Part shown: positions 42,893 to 55,620 of the stretch, piece after piece | Numbering within the stretch: position 1 is the first letter of the stretch | Layout of the letters: each line of letters opens with the position of its first letter | Notes under the pieces: model-generated | The model's input: only the letters and a program-made list of their open reading frames with translations | What the model was told of the DNA's origin: nothing | Database searches by the model: none | DNA from: Gonocerus acuteangulatus | Lineage: Eukaryota > Arthropoda > Insecta > Hemiptera > Coreidae | NCBI GenBank assembly: GCA_946811695.1 | Contig: OX328124.1 | Span: 94,395,535-94,459,534 of the forward strand | Direction: 5' to 3' | DNA: 64,000 bases | Made by a program: the position numbers and the translations under genes

Positions 42893-43048
42893 AGGGTTCG
42901 ATTCCCACTAGGGGTGGCGGTTTTTCTTTGAAAAAAAGAAAAGGCATCATCTCTATGCCACCCCTAGTCGGAATCGAACCCACGACCCTTGGCACGGAGT
43001 GTTAAGAGCCCACGCCTCAACACTCACGGCCACCAGAGCTCCTATGGA
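42893..43048. repeat. SINE family B inverted pair
   Basis: 42897-42953 has the plus-strand B box and body (GGGTTCGATTCCCACTAGGG, TTTTTCTTTG). 42955-43048 is a minus-strand copy with the whole tRNA-Leu-like head (GGTGGCCGTGAGTGTTGAGG, GGGTTCGATTCC). The two are joined at the AAAAGAAAAGG tail. Confidence 0.7.
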
Positions 43049-43675
43049 AAAAATAGATTTTTTGCAAATACTCAATGAACGTAGTAATCTTGCAGCCGGA
43101 TCTTGTACTAATACACTCTTCTTTATAACTCTTAGAAATATTAGCAGAACAAACAAATTGCTGTTTACATTATCATGCATGTTTAAATAAGCCATTATTC
43201 TTTATTTGATAGTTCTATATTTTTACGTCCAACTCTTGCTTCCCCCATTTAATAATCCAGAGTAAAGTAGCTGACACATGTTCCCTTTTCGGGGAGGAAA
43301 CCAATATATGTCGGGGATGAAGGACAGCAATTGCGACACCTTCCAGACATATTTCATATAAACAGGACACCTGATTCCTTGTGGCTGAAAAAGAGGGTCT
43401 GTATTTGGTTTGCAATATTCTTCATTAAAGTACAGGTTTTATTTTTATTGGAGCACCGCAACAAGAGCTATACGCTCTTCCATTTTCAAGAACTGTCATT
43501 TGTAGCTAAAAATAAAATGTACTATAAAACATAGGTGTAATCAAAAATAACAAGAAAAAATTAAATTAATTAATAGAGTGGTTTTAGAATGAATATTCAA
43601 GGCTAAACAACAAAAGGTCAATATACTAGTTTATAAAATTAGAAAACATTTTTTCACTTGTTTAGTTTCATTGAT
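43049..43675. other. Unassigned stretch
   Basis: No gene seen. TTATTGGAGCACCGCAACAAG at about 43446 matches 39.13 kb. Confidence 0.35.
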
Positions 43676-43678
43676 TTA

Positions 43679-43926
43679 GGGGACACCTACATTGGTCGCG
43701 ATCCGTTCCGATCCGGACGACCCACGCAAAATGGAGCCGAACGATATATTGTGTTTGAACAACGTCTAAGGCAATCAAAGCTTCCTATGCTTATTGGTGG
43801 TGGCACTGACGAGCTGTGACAAGATCGGATCGGATTAGGTCGGGACCAATGTAGGTACCCACGTCGGCCGCTGTCGGTCAAACGACATCGCATTGTGAGA
43901 AATACGGGCCCAATGTAGAAGTAGCC
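43679..43926. mobile_element. TWA-duplicated MITE, family H, copy 2
   Basis: Left end GGGGACACCTACATTGG, right end CCAATGTAGAAGTAGCC. Perfect TTA duplication at 43676-43678 and 43927-43929. The internal words GATCGGATCGGATTAGG and GGGACCAATGTAGGTACC are shared with the copies at 35.45 and 54.96 kb. It is the shortest copy (248 bp). Confidence 0.8.
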
Positions 43927-43929
43927 TTA

Positions 43930-44644
43930 CGCATAGCATAACGAGTCAATTGACGTACAAGAAAGTCTTAATCGTCATTAAACGAAGCAAGTAAATAATT
44001 AACATTATGAAGCAGTTCAATGTGTGTCATAAAACTTTTATAATGTAAAATATCTAAAGAAAAGAAATGAAAAGTTATCTCAAGAAGAGAAATATGAAAA
44101 CAAACTGTACAATATAAAAGTCAGGCTTATTAAAGAAGAACACTGCTGAGTATTGTATGAAGCAATTGTAGTCCTGCTAAGCTAAGTAATGTCGGGCGAG
44201 TTGTGATTATGCTAAGACTTCAAGCCTCCTGTCTCATTCATCATTCAGAGAATGCTCTTCACAAGTTCTTCTTAATGAATGTCGGAGGTTCATTTCTTAT
44301 TTTTACTAACCATCTGGAGGGGGCTTCACCCTCTCGCTGACAACCCCTGTCTCATTTCGCTTCTCACGCACTCTCATTTTGCCGCGTGTTTTGTGAACTT
44401 CTGCTACGAGTTCACTAAAGTTTTCAAAAGATTTAGGCTCAATAGCACGAAGTTTTCCTTATGAAGAATCTCCGGACATTTAACAGTTTTAACGAAAGAA
44501 TTGCCAAAACATTATGGCTTATAAATTATCCATATAAACAACAATCTATTTGCATAGATTCTTCCTTCTCTCTATCTATTATAAAAAATAATTTGAACAT
44601 AATTATGGAGCCTAGGCGGAAAGGTGATCCGTTTTTGATTTAAA
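43930..44644. other. Unassigned stretch
   Basis: No gene supported; the two 60-codon plus frames at 44279-44643 carry no recognised domain. Confidence 0.35.
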
Positions 44645-45330
44645 AACGGATGACAGATTCGTTTTTAGCACATTAAAAAACCCTTAAATTCAAATTTTGG
44701 GAATATTTTCAAAATAAAAAAAAATGTATTTTAAATTTCGCTGAGGGGGGACCCTTAAAATTTTGTTAAAGATTCAAGAATCCGGCCATATTTCAAAGAA
44801 TATTTACCCGATTCAAACCAAACTTGGAGGGTCGATAAAGGCCATAATTCCCGTCCAATCGGGGTGTTTTTACGTCTTCAGGAATTTACGTTATATGCAA
44901 AAAAGCTTACATTTTGTTTTAATTTTGAGAACCATTTTTCGCAAGTACCTTTTGAGATAATACAATAGTCATTTATATGGTTAGAAAAAGAAGTCTTTTT
45001 TCTTTCGAAAGATTTCAATGACGTAAAAATCGGATTATCTCAAGAGGAGATATTGAATTTCAAAACGTCACATTACTTTTTCGCTTACAAATATTTAGCC
45101 TCTTCCAGACTGGGAAAAATCACTATTTTTTGTTTTCGATGATATTCACGATATTAGGGTTTCTTGGGGTGCTGATTTTAAATCTGCTATTATTTTTGGT
45201 GTAAAAAAATGTATAATACTAGTTTACCTGAAAACGTAAACATATTTTTGAATATATTTGTCAAAATATAAATTATTGTTTAACGATTATATTTTTATAT
45301 CGGTGACCCAATCGCTGTATACTCCCCTTG
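44645..45330 (+). repeat. Dispersed repeat family E, copy 1
   Basis: It matches 49.19-50.03 kb in the same orientation: GACAGATTCGTTTTTAGCAC, AATCCGGCCATATTTCAAAG, CCAAACTTGGAGGGTCGAT and the terminal GCTGTATACTCCCCTTG. The end is the same as the terminal repeat of the MITE at 54513-54716, so the family belongs to that DNA transposon. The left end was not found. Confidence 0.7.
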
Positions 45331-45350
45331 TCAGTGGCCATATATGTGAT

Positions 45351-46572
45351 TGGAGATTATGCCCAATATGTCCAATAATATGGACTCGGCTAATGGTGCC
45401 AGGTGATCTGTTGTTAGTCACAGTCCTTGAAGGAAGATTATGCCCAATATGTCCACTAATATGGACTCGGCTAATGGTGCCAGGTGATCTGTTGTTAGTC
45501 ACAGTCCTTGAAGGAAGATTATGCCCAATATGTCCACTAATATGGACTCGGCTAATGGTGCCAGGTTATCTGTTGTTAGTCACAGTCCTTGAAGGAAGAT
45601 TATGCCCAATATGTCCACTAATATGGACTCGGCTAATGGTGCCAGGTGATCTATTGTTAGTCACAGTCCTTGAAGGAAGATTATGCCCAATATGTCCACT
45701 AATATGGACTCGGCTAATGGTGCCAGGTGATCTGTTGTTAGTCACAGTCCTTGAAGGAAGATTATGCCCAATATGTCCACTAATATGGACTCGGCTAATG
45801 GTGCCAGGTGATCTGTTGTTAGTCACAGTCCTTGAAGGAAGATTATGCCCAATATGTCCACTAATATGGACTCGGCTAATGGTGCTAGGTGATCTGTTGT
45901 TAGTCACAGTCCTTCAAGGAAGATTATGCCCAATATGTCCACTAATATGGACTCGGCTAATGGTGCCAGGTGATCTGTTGTTAGTCACAGTCCTTGAAGG
46001 AAGATTATGCCCAATATGTCCACTAATATGGACTCGGCTAATGGTGCCAGGTGATCTGTTGTTAGTCACAGTCCTTCAAGGAAGATTATGCCCAATATGT
46101 CCACTAATATGGACTCGGCTAATGGTGCTAGGTGATCTGTTGTTAGTCACAGTCCTTCAAGGAAGATTATGCCCAATATGTCCACTAATATGGACTCGGC
46201 TAATGGTGCTAGGTGATCTGTTGTTAGTCACAGTCCTTCAAGGAAGATTATGCCTAATATGTCCACTAATATGGACTCGGCTAATGGTGCCAGGTGATCT
46301 GTTGTTAGTCACAGTCCTTGAAGGAAGATTATGCCCAATATGTCCACTAATATGGACTCGGCTAATGGTGCCAGGTGATCTGTTGTTAGTCACAGTCCTT
46401 GAAGGAAGATTATGCCCAATATGTCCACTAATATGGACTCGGCTAATGGTGCCAGGTGATCTGTTGTTAGTCACAGTCCTTCAAGGAAGATTATGCCCAA
46501 TATGTCCACTAATATGGACTCGGCTAATGGTGCCAGGTGATCTGTTGTTAGTCACAGTCCTTCAAGGAAGAT
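45351..46572. repeat. Tandem array of fifteen 81-bp units
   Basis: Each unit reads AGATTATGCCCAATATGTCC, then ACTAATATGGACTCGGCTAA and TGGTGCCAGGTGATCTGTTG up to AGTCACAGTCCTTGAAGGA. Fifteen units follow one another without indels. Because 81 is a multiple of three, a 447-codon frame (45258-46601, plus) and several minus frames stay open. Unit differences in the plus frame are mostly amino-acid changing (Asp/Tyr, Pro/Leu, Glu/Gln), so I do not call a gene. It begins 20 bp after the end of family E copy 1. Confidence 0.92.
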
Positions 46573-46844
46573 GGCTTCGGTACCTATTACTATTTGCATA
46601 ATAAAAAGCAAAACGACCTCCGGTAGGACCATGCGCCAAGAATGTTTTCATGATTTCTAATTTTGCCTTACTTTGAGTATTCTATATTTTTTTATGTCTG
46701 AACGTATGACAGTGTATAAGCACGTGTTCAGAATTTTTTCGGTCTAATATTTTTCATAAACACATACATAGAGCTGAAATTTCGTCACAACTCGTATTGA
46801 AACTATAAAGGTAAAAATAAAAACAAAAATTAATAAATAAAAAG
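46573..46844. other. Unassigned stretch
   Basis: Nothing recognised. Confidence 0.35.
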
Positions 46845-46965
46845 TCCGACTTGCAGGAACTGCATCATCTTAGCGCGGTTCCATTCATATCCCTAGTGTC
46901 ATTTTGTATACTTAGAATAGAAACAGTTATTACTTTGTTTAGATCATTCTTAATGTGAACACATA
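46845..46965 (+). repeat. R1-related terminal fragment
   Basis: GTCCGACTTGCAGGAACTGC, then TCATCTTAGCGCGGTTCC and CTTAGAATAGAAACAGTTA match window start and 35.29 kb. Confidence 0.6.
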
Positions 46966-48133
46966 TTCCAACGAAAAGCAAGATTGTCGGCAAGGCACAA
47001 GAAACTATTCTAAGGTGAAATTAATCTTTCCTCCGTCCTAAGTTTCGCTCTACGAAGACTCTACTACGAATATGTTTCTAATTGACTTAACTTGCTTTAC
47101 TAACATATCCATTTTGTCACCCCTAAAGAGTGAACGATTTTTTTTAACACCACATGCTTAATTTTTTCGCAGATTTGTATTCTATGTCAAAAATATGAAA
47201 CTGTTTTTAAATTCACTACGAATGTAAGTTTATTTTAAATTGCACATTAGCGCGAATGCCATTAAATTGGATTCTGAATTAGAAAATTGTTGTCAGAACC
47301 TCATTACTTCACAACAAAAGCTATTAAAAAAATATTAAACATCGAAAACTCGAATGCTATTTTTGTTTTTTGTAGATAGAAAAGGAGTGTTTTTACTTCC
47401 ACTTTTACTGGTGTATGGAAGCCAGAAGTGTTTTTTCGACAAGAGACTCCATTGTCCAGAGTCATTCTAGTACTAGCTTCTTGAGTGGGAGTATAAAAAT
47501 AAAAAGAAACATCCCACCTCAGAGAACATTGCAGACAAAATATTTTCTCTGGAAGAAATGAAAAATATGGATAGTCATCAGTGTTATTTTTCAGAAGAAT
47601 AACTCATAAGGCAGTCGGACGGTGCGTTTGTTGTTGGTAGACCTTACGAAACCTCCGAGGCCTCCAGGGAGGTAGAGGACAAAGCAGAACAATCTCTTAA
47701 TATAAAAGTGGATAGAAGAGATGGTACGTGCTTCGTATAAGTTCGTTCCTTTTCGACGTGTTCGGGTTTTTGACGTCACCCGCCGTTCAAAAGGGCTTAC
47801 TCGTAAAAGAGCAAATCGATTCCTTCCTATCGTACAGTCAAAGCAAACTTCTGATAGAATTTCTAACTACATAAATGTAGGAGAATAGAAGGGAAATATT
47901 CTTTCCTTCGTCGAAGAGTGCAATGTTATTTTTCAAGCCGCAAATACAGAAAAACATCATTGTAGAAATAGGAAAGTATTTTTTTTTCAAACTTATCTTA
48001 AAATATACATATTGAATACAAGAATAGCAACAATTTCGAAAGCGAAATATACAAAATATTTTTCAAATCACAAAGGGGCAAAACATAATATGAAAATCTA
48101 AGAAGAAGGCGAGTCGGAACTTCATGTGAGCTC
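46966..48133. other. Unassigned stretch
   Basis: No gene or repeat identified in about 1.2 kb. Confidence 0.35.
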
Positions 48134-48136
48134 TTA

Positions 48137-48623
48137 AGGCACGATTCCACCAGTGTGCTGAAATGTGCGGCACAGTATGTGGCACAAATGTTCGTTTCAG
48201 TCGGCTCACGGAAGCAAACAGTAACAAATTGTTCGCGAACACTTCAAGCGGTGGACTCGTCTCAACTTACATGGACGCGTTGTTCGTGAACTCAGTTTTG
48301 CTTCCGCTCTCGAATCGAAAACATTAATTTGTTCGCGCACATAAAGTAAGATATGGATTGGACGAATGATAAAATTATTGAATTTAGTCAATCAATTGAA
48401 TCGTTTCCTCTACTTTAGACATATTGACTATACGAATATGAATAAATCAACTCAAGAATTGGATAGAATTTTTGATTTACCAGAAGTGATAAGAAAGTGG
48501 AAAATTATTTTGGTTTTTAATAAAGAAATATAAATAACTTTTAAAATTAATCACTCTTTTTATTAAGTTTAATAGAATTTAGTGGCTTAAACAAACTAAA
48601 CGTTTTTTCTTTAATAGCTCCAT

Positions 48624-48705
<82 letters not shown>

Positions 48706-49140
48706 TATCGTTGATACAAATGCAAAGTATCTTACGTGAAAAAATGAATTTTTAATTTTCAATCGACATTGATAGCGTTGGACTGATGTACGCTGTGGAA
48801 AACTCTCGAAAATTAAAAAAAAAATTATCAGTTACAGATAATCAAACAAACGAATGTGCATTAGGTTTAATTAAAATATATCACAAGATAAAATTTATAC
48901 AGAGTCATCTATAAGGTACCAAACAAGTTTTCACGTTCGATATTTTGCATTTGTATCGACGATATGTCATTTGTGCGAGTGAACATGTTTGTGTACAAGT
49001 TTGCTGCACTGTGCGCTAACAACAGTTACACACAGCTAGGTCGGTGGAGACAGAGACTCGTTTAGTACGTGCACTCCGCAAGTACTGTACATATTGTGCA
49101 AAACAAGTTGTGCCGCGCACTACTTTGGTGGATCGTACCT
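48137..49140. mobile_element. 1-kb non-autonomous DNA transposon with TTA duplication
   Basis: Left end AGGCACGATTCCACC, right end GGTGGATCGTACCT. Perfect TTA on both sides (48134-48136, 49141-49143). Inverted similarity continues inward for about 60 bp (GCGGCACA..TG on both arms). A 68-nt poly-A run (48631-48698) sits in the middle. No transposase frame. A TWA duplication fits PIF/Harbinger. Confidence 0.75.
48631..48698. repeat. Poly-A run, 68 nt
   Basis: An uninterrupted A tract, the longest in the window. Confidence 0.95.
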
Positions 49141-49184
49141 TTAGTACTTTCATAACAAATAAACGTATTGTGACACCGAATGTC

Positions 49185-50035
49185 AGATTTGTTTTTAGCA
49201 CATTGAAAAAACCCTATATTAAAATTTTGGGAAGATTCCAAAAATTAAAAAAAATGTCTTTTAAATTTGGCTAAGGCCCGAACCTTAAAATTTTGTTAAA
49301 GATTCAACAATCCGGCCATATTTCAAAGAATATTTACCCGATTTAAACCAAACTTGGAGGGTCGATATCGGCTCCAAAGTGACACATTTCCTTCCAATTA
49401 GGGTGCTTCTACGTGTTCTGGGATCGACGTTATCCAAAAAGGTCTACATTTTATTTTCATTTTCAGAACCAAGTACCTTCTGAGATAATACAATAGGAAT
49501 TTATATGGTTATAAAAAGCAGTCTTTCTTCTTTTGAAAGAGCTCAAGGATATAAAAATCGGATTATCTCAAGGGGAGATATTGAATTTTAAAACGTCACG
49601 GTAGTTTTTCGCTTTAAAATGTTTAGTCCCTTCCGAACTGAGAAAAATTATTATTTTTGTTTTCGTTGATATTTACCACATTATTTGTTCTTGGGGTACT
49701 GATTTTATATCTGCTATTTTTTTGTGGTGTAAAAAAAATGTATAATACTAGTTTACTTGAACACGTGAGCATATTTTTGAATTTATTTGACGAAGTATAA
49801 ATTATAGTTTAAAGATTGTATTTTTTCAACAAATGAATTGGTGAAAGAATCATTTCGATATCATTTTCTAAACACGATATATGAAATAAAGCATTTTCAA
49901 TCTATTTTATTTTATTTCTCGGCTCCTAAGGCGCATTGGATGGAACGCTCGGACACTTGTGGACTATATTTCGATGCAGAATCACGAGAAACAAATGGGC
50001 CAATGTGGTGAGCCCACCGCTGTATACTCCCCTTG
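49185..50035 (+). repeat. Dispersed repeat family E, copy 2
   Basis: It matches family E copy 1 throughout and extends further at the 3' side with GATATCATTTTCTAAAC, AGGCGCATTGGATGG and GAACGCTCGGACAC. That part is shared with the short MITE at 54.5 kb. Terminal CTGTATACTCCCCTTG, followed by TTA. Confidence 0.75.
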
Positions 50036-52510
50036 TTAGAATGAACTATTTCATGCATTCCTATCCGAAATTGAGACATGTGGCTCAGTAATTCAATTTG
50101 TTTTATGGAAATGGTCCAGATGTGTAATTTTCATGCATACTTCTAATGTGAAACAAGTTGCGCGGGCATCTGAAAAAACTAAAAACAAAACTTCTATAAA
50201 ATATAGGTTATAAGGAATATAAAATATCTTATGACATCTAAAATACATTTCTGTTATATAAAGTTGTAGTGATTCTGGCAGATATATTACAAAAAATATA
50301 AACTAGTTGAAAAAAGTAACAAAGATTTTCAAGTATAATTGAAAGTATTTCTTAATTTGCTCCCGCCATTCCAGCTCTATGGAATATACATGTGCATGGG
50401 TGTAATTTATGACACACAGGCTGTTTAAGGAGCTTCACTGAGAATAATACAAAACCTTTTATCGGTTTGTCACAACTGCCCCAAAGTCACTCCATTGATA
50501 CATATGGCCCAACCATGCGGCTTGACCAATTAGTATCTAACATACACATATGAGAGTCAACGTAATGAGGGGTTTTTAAGTTTGGATATCATACAACATA
50601 CAAAGGAACGCCATCAGAAATGGGCGTTAAAAAAATTAGAGCTTTTGGTTAGAGGTGCTTAAGTATTTGAGGTCTAACTAGGTCTCATCCTGGGAGCTTT
50701 TTTCTGAACAAGTAGAATCGGAATACTATAGCAGAGCTGTGAAACAACAAATGAGATTCACGAGCAGCAGTATTTTACCTCCGAACCTCCCTGGAACAGT
50801 TTTGAAGTGAAAACCTCATAACAGTTATTATTGGGTAGGCAGTGGATTTCCTTTCGGGTTAAGGCTCAAAATCCAAAAGAATGACATCTCCTGTCAGTTA
50901 ATGAGTTTTATAGAATCGGAATATCAGCTGCATATTTCAGGAATTAGAGTGAACTCAGAAATCTTCCTTATGGTGCGCTTTTAACATAGGGGAGGGTGAG
51001 GTTCCCTGTCGAAAAGCCGAGTGGAAAAATGAGTCTTTATTATTAAGTATTAGGTTGGAAGAAAAACATGTTTTATGTTCCATCCAACATGAATGGAAGA
51101 CGTTGAATGACGTAAAGGGAAACTACCATTGGACGATGGCAGGGGAGTGTCTAGTTCCATCCAGACATTGAGGGCATGTGATTTGGAAGTGGATGCTTTA
51201 TTTAGGATCTTTGAAATATTCTCGTCTCGAGATCACTCCAGACATAGTCCACTGCAATGTCTAAGATATTTATAGACCGTCCTTCTGCCAAACCTAATAA
51301 ACTGATAGATAACAGCTAGACCATTTCCATTCGTCCAGGATACAAAAAAAAAATACTTGTTTTTAAATCGAACATAAACCAAACGCTCAATTGGCAAAAT
51401 AAAATAAGTTCAAGAGAAACATTTAAATTTAAATTTGTAAACATTCTGTAGTAGTCTGAAAATATAAAGACGACCTTAATATTATTAAACCAATGCACAA
51501 ATGATATTATTATATAGTACATATAGTCCACCTTATTATGAAAAAAAAAGTCTTAGGATCGATTTCAACCATTTTTTATTTATAAAAGTCAAAACAAACC
51601 CAATTAGCTTAGAGAATCGTTAGCATGCGAATTGTTATTAAAGAGATTTCTTCTTCTCAGCCTATAAATTTTTGAAAACAAAATGATATGGCATATCATT
51701 TTCCTTCAAGGCTGTTACTATTTAAATTAGCAAATGTTACATACAAAATAATGTAATTTATATTGAAATACAAATATAAAATTTAAAAACAAATGAAACA
51801 CTAAATTAACGGATAAGAAAACTTTCACCAATACCTACTTTTTTTTAATTATATTTCTTATTCTTTTACAGCATAAATAAAATTCATAAAAATTGTATTA
51901 ATTCCATATGCCAATCAATGAGACTATTACAATAGATGTCTATATCTGACAAAATTGGGATGGGTTTCGGAAGTTAATTTTACGCTCATTCTTTGAAACC
52001 ATTAAACTTTAAAAACAAATTGATGAAAAATAAATTTGGTTGTTCATAGGAGATGGACGAGCGGTTCATGACACTATGTTTAGTTATAAGTATTTCTATT
52101 CAATTTCACGAGGGAAGAAGTAATTTTAAGTTATTTCAATATAATTAAGACACATTAAAACCAAATTCCTTCACATTAAAACAGCCTAGGGGCGGGGGGA
52201 CGGCAAAGCCTTTTGTAAGTTTATATTTTCTTACAAAATGAAAGAGAAGGGAAAATTCTAATTTAATAAGAAGAAAGTTCTTGACATTAATATGCTTTTA
52301 AAAATCCATTTATTCACAAATGATTAAAATCTTTCCCACTTTCTTGTTATAAAATATTGAAAGTTTATGTTTTATATCCTCCTTTATTGTCAATTAAATC
52401 ACAATAAAAATAACCAGAAAGCACTTTATTTCTTTAAGGCAGAAGGGTTAAATTTTCAAGAAGTTTAGATATAATTACTAGAATTATCACTCAACATTTA
52501 CTTATATAAT

Positions 52511-52514
<4 letters not shown>
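50036..52514. other. Unassigned stretch, 2.5 kb
   Basis: I see no gene, repeat unit or terminal inverted repeat here. 50.4-51.3 kb is somewhat less AT-rich than its surroundings, but no frame exceeds about 70 codons. Confidence 0.35.

Positions 52515-52565
<51 letters not shown>
52515..52565. repeat. (TA)n microsatellite
   Basis: About 25 TA units. Confidence 0.95.
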
Positions 52566-52569
<4 letters not shown>

Positions 52570-52960
52570 AAGCAAAAATTCAAGTAGGAGAATATTGTGT
52601 TTGCTTATTGTGTTGCTGTCCTTCAACGATTCGTTCATGTCATGTGGAATATTTGGTTTGTTAAGTCCTGACATGAGATATTTGTGTGCCCTATTCAGAG
52701 TCGAGCAAGTACAATTTCATCTCGTCTGTTGTCTCGGTAGATGGATGTCCACTCCTGAGTTTTAGTTTTGATTGTATTTCTTGTCGATTAGTCGAGTTCA
52801 GATTGATATTAAATATGGACGAGAGGACTTCCTAACAAGAAGTGCTCCTGAAAAGGTACGAATAAGGCACAAAAATATAGGGCGTATATTATAAATAACG
52901 TAGTTAGAAACTAAATATTACTGTTAGACCAACCCCCAAACCTCCAAAGAATCTAATATA

Positions 52961-52965
<5 letters not shown>
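52566..52965. other. Unassigned spacer between two TA tracts
   Basis: Nothing recognised. Confidence 0.35.

Positions 52966-53022
<57 letters not shown>
52966..53022. repeat. (TA)n microsatellite
   Basis: About 28 TA units. Confidence 0.95.
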
Positions 53023-53024
<2 letters not shown>

Positions 53025-54509
53025 AATATAGTCAGACTTACTCTATTTAATTCAAACTTGACTTACACCGCTTCAATTGTAAATTCTTCAAATAATAATA
53101 ATATATGTGTATACCTGATGTAGTGGTCAATTGTAAATTGAGCTAACATAACGTCTTCTAAACACTAACGAACCATTTATGTCCCAGGACTGTACTACTT
53201 TCTTACATAGACGTCTCTGCTTCAGTATTCTTGCGTTTTTCATAGGTTGTCTCCCAACACTCTCATGGAAGTGATCATTTTCCAATTTCCAATTCTCCAA
53301 TTATTTTGTTTAATGCACCAACAAAATACAATAAAAAAAAGTCAACTGGGACTCATATCAAAATTATATTTTTTAAAACAAAGACAGGACTAACATAATC
53401 AAAGAAGCAGCAGAATTGATTTATAATTAAGACATCCAACAGTTACAAAAATGCCCAGTAAAAAAAGGACTAAACAACTGCAATTGGCTCAAGTGCATTT
53501 TCGTAACTTAGTTCTTACGATTCACAATTTCTGATGAACAGATGCCCATTTAAGAGGGTTTTTTTTTTTGTTTTTTTTTTTGTATTCATTGATTTTGTAA
53601 ACATTGTAATATTAATGTTAAATAAAACCATTCATTCATTCACAATTTCTTCACATCATCAGTATTTTTTCCATAACTAGACAAGTTTTTACAATCAAGA
53701 GGTTAACAATTGGCTTTGAGACAGGACTAAAACACGTGTCCAATGGACTGGCTAAAAGCAACTACCAAGATTCTGGAATAGATTGGACCAGTTCCAAGAC
53801 AGCCATCGTTTGTTACAAGTTAGTGGGGAATTATGGAGGTAGAGTAACTGGGAGTTACAACTATAGCAGTCCTGATTTGGAGTATTAGTTGGAGGCTGCT
53901 GAAGTGATCTAGGATAGTGCTGATGTTCTCTTTGAGTCAAGTTGATGATACTCGGCTCAGTTTACTAACTAGAAGATGATTGAGGACTAAACCTCTGTCA
54001 ACCATAATAGAGCAGAAGTTGAACCTTTGAAATAATTATATTATCTTAGGGCGTCGTCAAATGATGTTTCTCTGGCCAAATTATTAATATTACTAAATCA
54101 AAATCAATTACCAGTTAGGTCAAATATATTGTATAGTAATATTCATCGATAGGTTCAATTGACTCAGGGCAAATGTCATTTTATAAAAAGTAGCTATTTC
54201 ATTTATATAAAAACAAGAAAAATGTCAAAGAATGAAGCCGTAACTTGCTTTTTCCTTGTACGAACTACGAGCTTACCCTATTGTTATTTTGACATAGAAA
54301 CTGTTAATTTTTGTTCTCATATATTGTAAAAAATTTAAAGACATCCAAAACGTGTCATATATCCTGCTTGAGATTCAGGCGCCAGAATGCTCAGGAAACT
54401 GGCAGTAGCAGATCTAAGCAGAAATTACTCTCTCATCCCAAAAAAACATCTATTACAAAGAACAAGTATAGAAACATGTTTAGAAAAATAACAGTAACCA
54501 ATTAAAAAC
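53023..54509. other. Unassigned stretch
   Basis: No gene seen. T-rich run at about 53560-53581, and CATTCATTCATTC near 53629-53641 after AATAAAACC could be the tail of an unidentified retroposon. Confidence 0.3.
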
Positions 54510-54512
54510 TAA

Positions 54513-54716
54513 CAAGGGGAGTATACAGTGGGGTCGATATCATTTTCTAAACTCGATATATAACATAAAGCAATTTCAACCTATTTTATTTTATTTCTCA
54601 GCTCCTAAGGCGTATTAGACTGAACGCTCGGACACATGTCGACTATTTTCGATGTAAGATCACTAGAAAAAAAAAATGGACCAAATCGGTGACCCCACCA
54701 CTGTATACTCTCCTTG
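54513..54716. mobile_element. Short MITE of family E with TAA duplication
   Basis: Left end CAAGGGGAGTATACAGTGGG, right end complementary with small differences (CCACTGTATACTCTCCTTG). TAA on both sides (54510-54512, 54717-54719). Its interior equals the last 180 bp of family E copy 2, so it is an internal-deletion derivative of that family. TWA duplication fits PIF/Harbinger. Confidence 0.8.
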
Positions 54717-54719
54717 TAA

Positions 54720-54955
54720 GACAAGCAGAGAAAAAAAAAATCGTTCATCACGAAGAAACCAACAATTTCGAATTTTTAGCACCGCTTTCTTCGAATAAGC
54801 TCTATCAAAACTTGCATAAAAACCAATTTCTTAGGACATTTATTAACCTTTCGAATAGATCCCTTATACTTCCGAAAATTTAAAAATTTAAACATCACCT
54901 ACATAACATCTCGATGAAAATAGAGATTTACGCACCGCAATGAATAGCCTGGCTG
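54720..54955. other. Unassigned spacer
   Basis: Nothing recognised. Confidence 0.35.
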
Positions 54956-54958
54956 TAA

Positions 54959-55617
54959 GGCTGCGCCTACATTGGACCCATATTTCTCCCGAACTGACCG
55001 GATTCGATTTCGTTTGACCGACAAAGGCCGACAGCGGTCGACGTGAGTGCCTACATTGGTCCCGACCCGATGCGATTTCCTTACATCTCGTCAGTAATGA
55101 CCTCGTAGTGAAATGAAAATGAGTGATTAATTTAAGAAATCCCACCTAATAAGCATAGAAACCTTCGATTAGGTTGAATGTTGAAGGTATTCAAATTTTA
55201 AAATTATTTATAAGAAAGGTAGTTAGAAGGTTTTAATCATTTCAAGGTTATAAGCATTGAATGGTTATAAGCATCTTTCCAAGTAATTTAATAAACAATG
55301 GAAACAAAAAACAAAAATGTGAATTGACGAAGTTGTTCTAAATTGTATTAGCTTTCATTTAATAAAAAATGCATTGAAATCGGTTAAGAGGCTGTAGGCC
55401 TTTTTGAAACGCAATATGTGGTTTAGCGACATTTTGCTTCGTCGGTCCGAAATCGGTCTAGAAAAAAACAAGTTTGAACGGCCGAGAATCGGTGGCCATC
55501 GGATCGAGTCGGGTCGTTACCAATGTAGGTACCTCCATTGACATGCATGTGCTTGTTTTCTTTCGACAGTCGGTGGCTATCGGATCGGATCGGATTGAGT
55601 CCAATGTAGGTGCCCCC
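54959..55617. mobile_element. TWA-duplicated MITE, family H, copy 3 (longest)
   Basis: Left end GGCTGCGCCTACATTGGACC, right end complement GGGGGCACCTACATTGGACT. Perfect TAA on both sides (54956-54958, 55618-55620). Sub-terminal CCTACATTGG motifs recur inside each arm. The interior shares ATAAGCATAGAAACC and related words with copy 1 at 35.8-35.9 kb. 659 bp, non-coding. Confidence 0.85.
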
Positions 55618-55620
55618 TAA

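Noticed and set aside
45258..46601. 447-codon repetitive protein
   Set aside because: It is a translation of an 81-bp tandem array, the frame is open on both strands, and unit changes are mostly non-silent.
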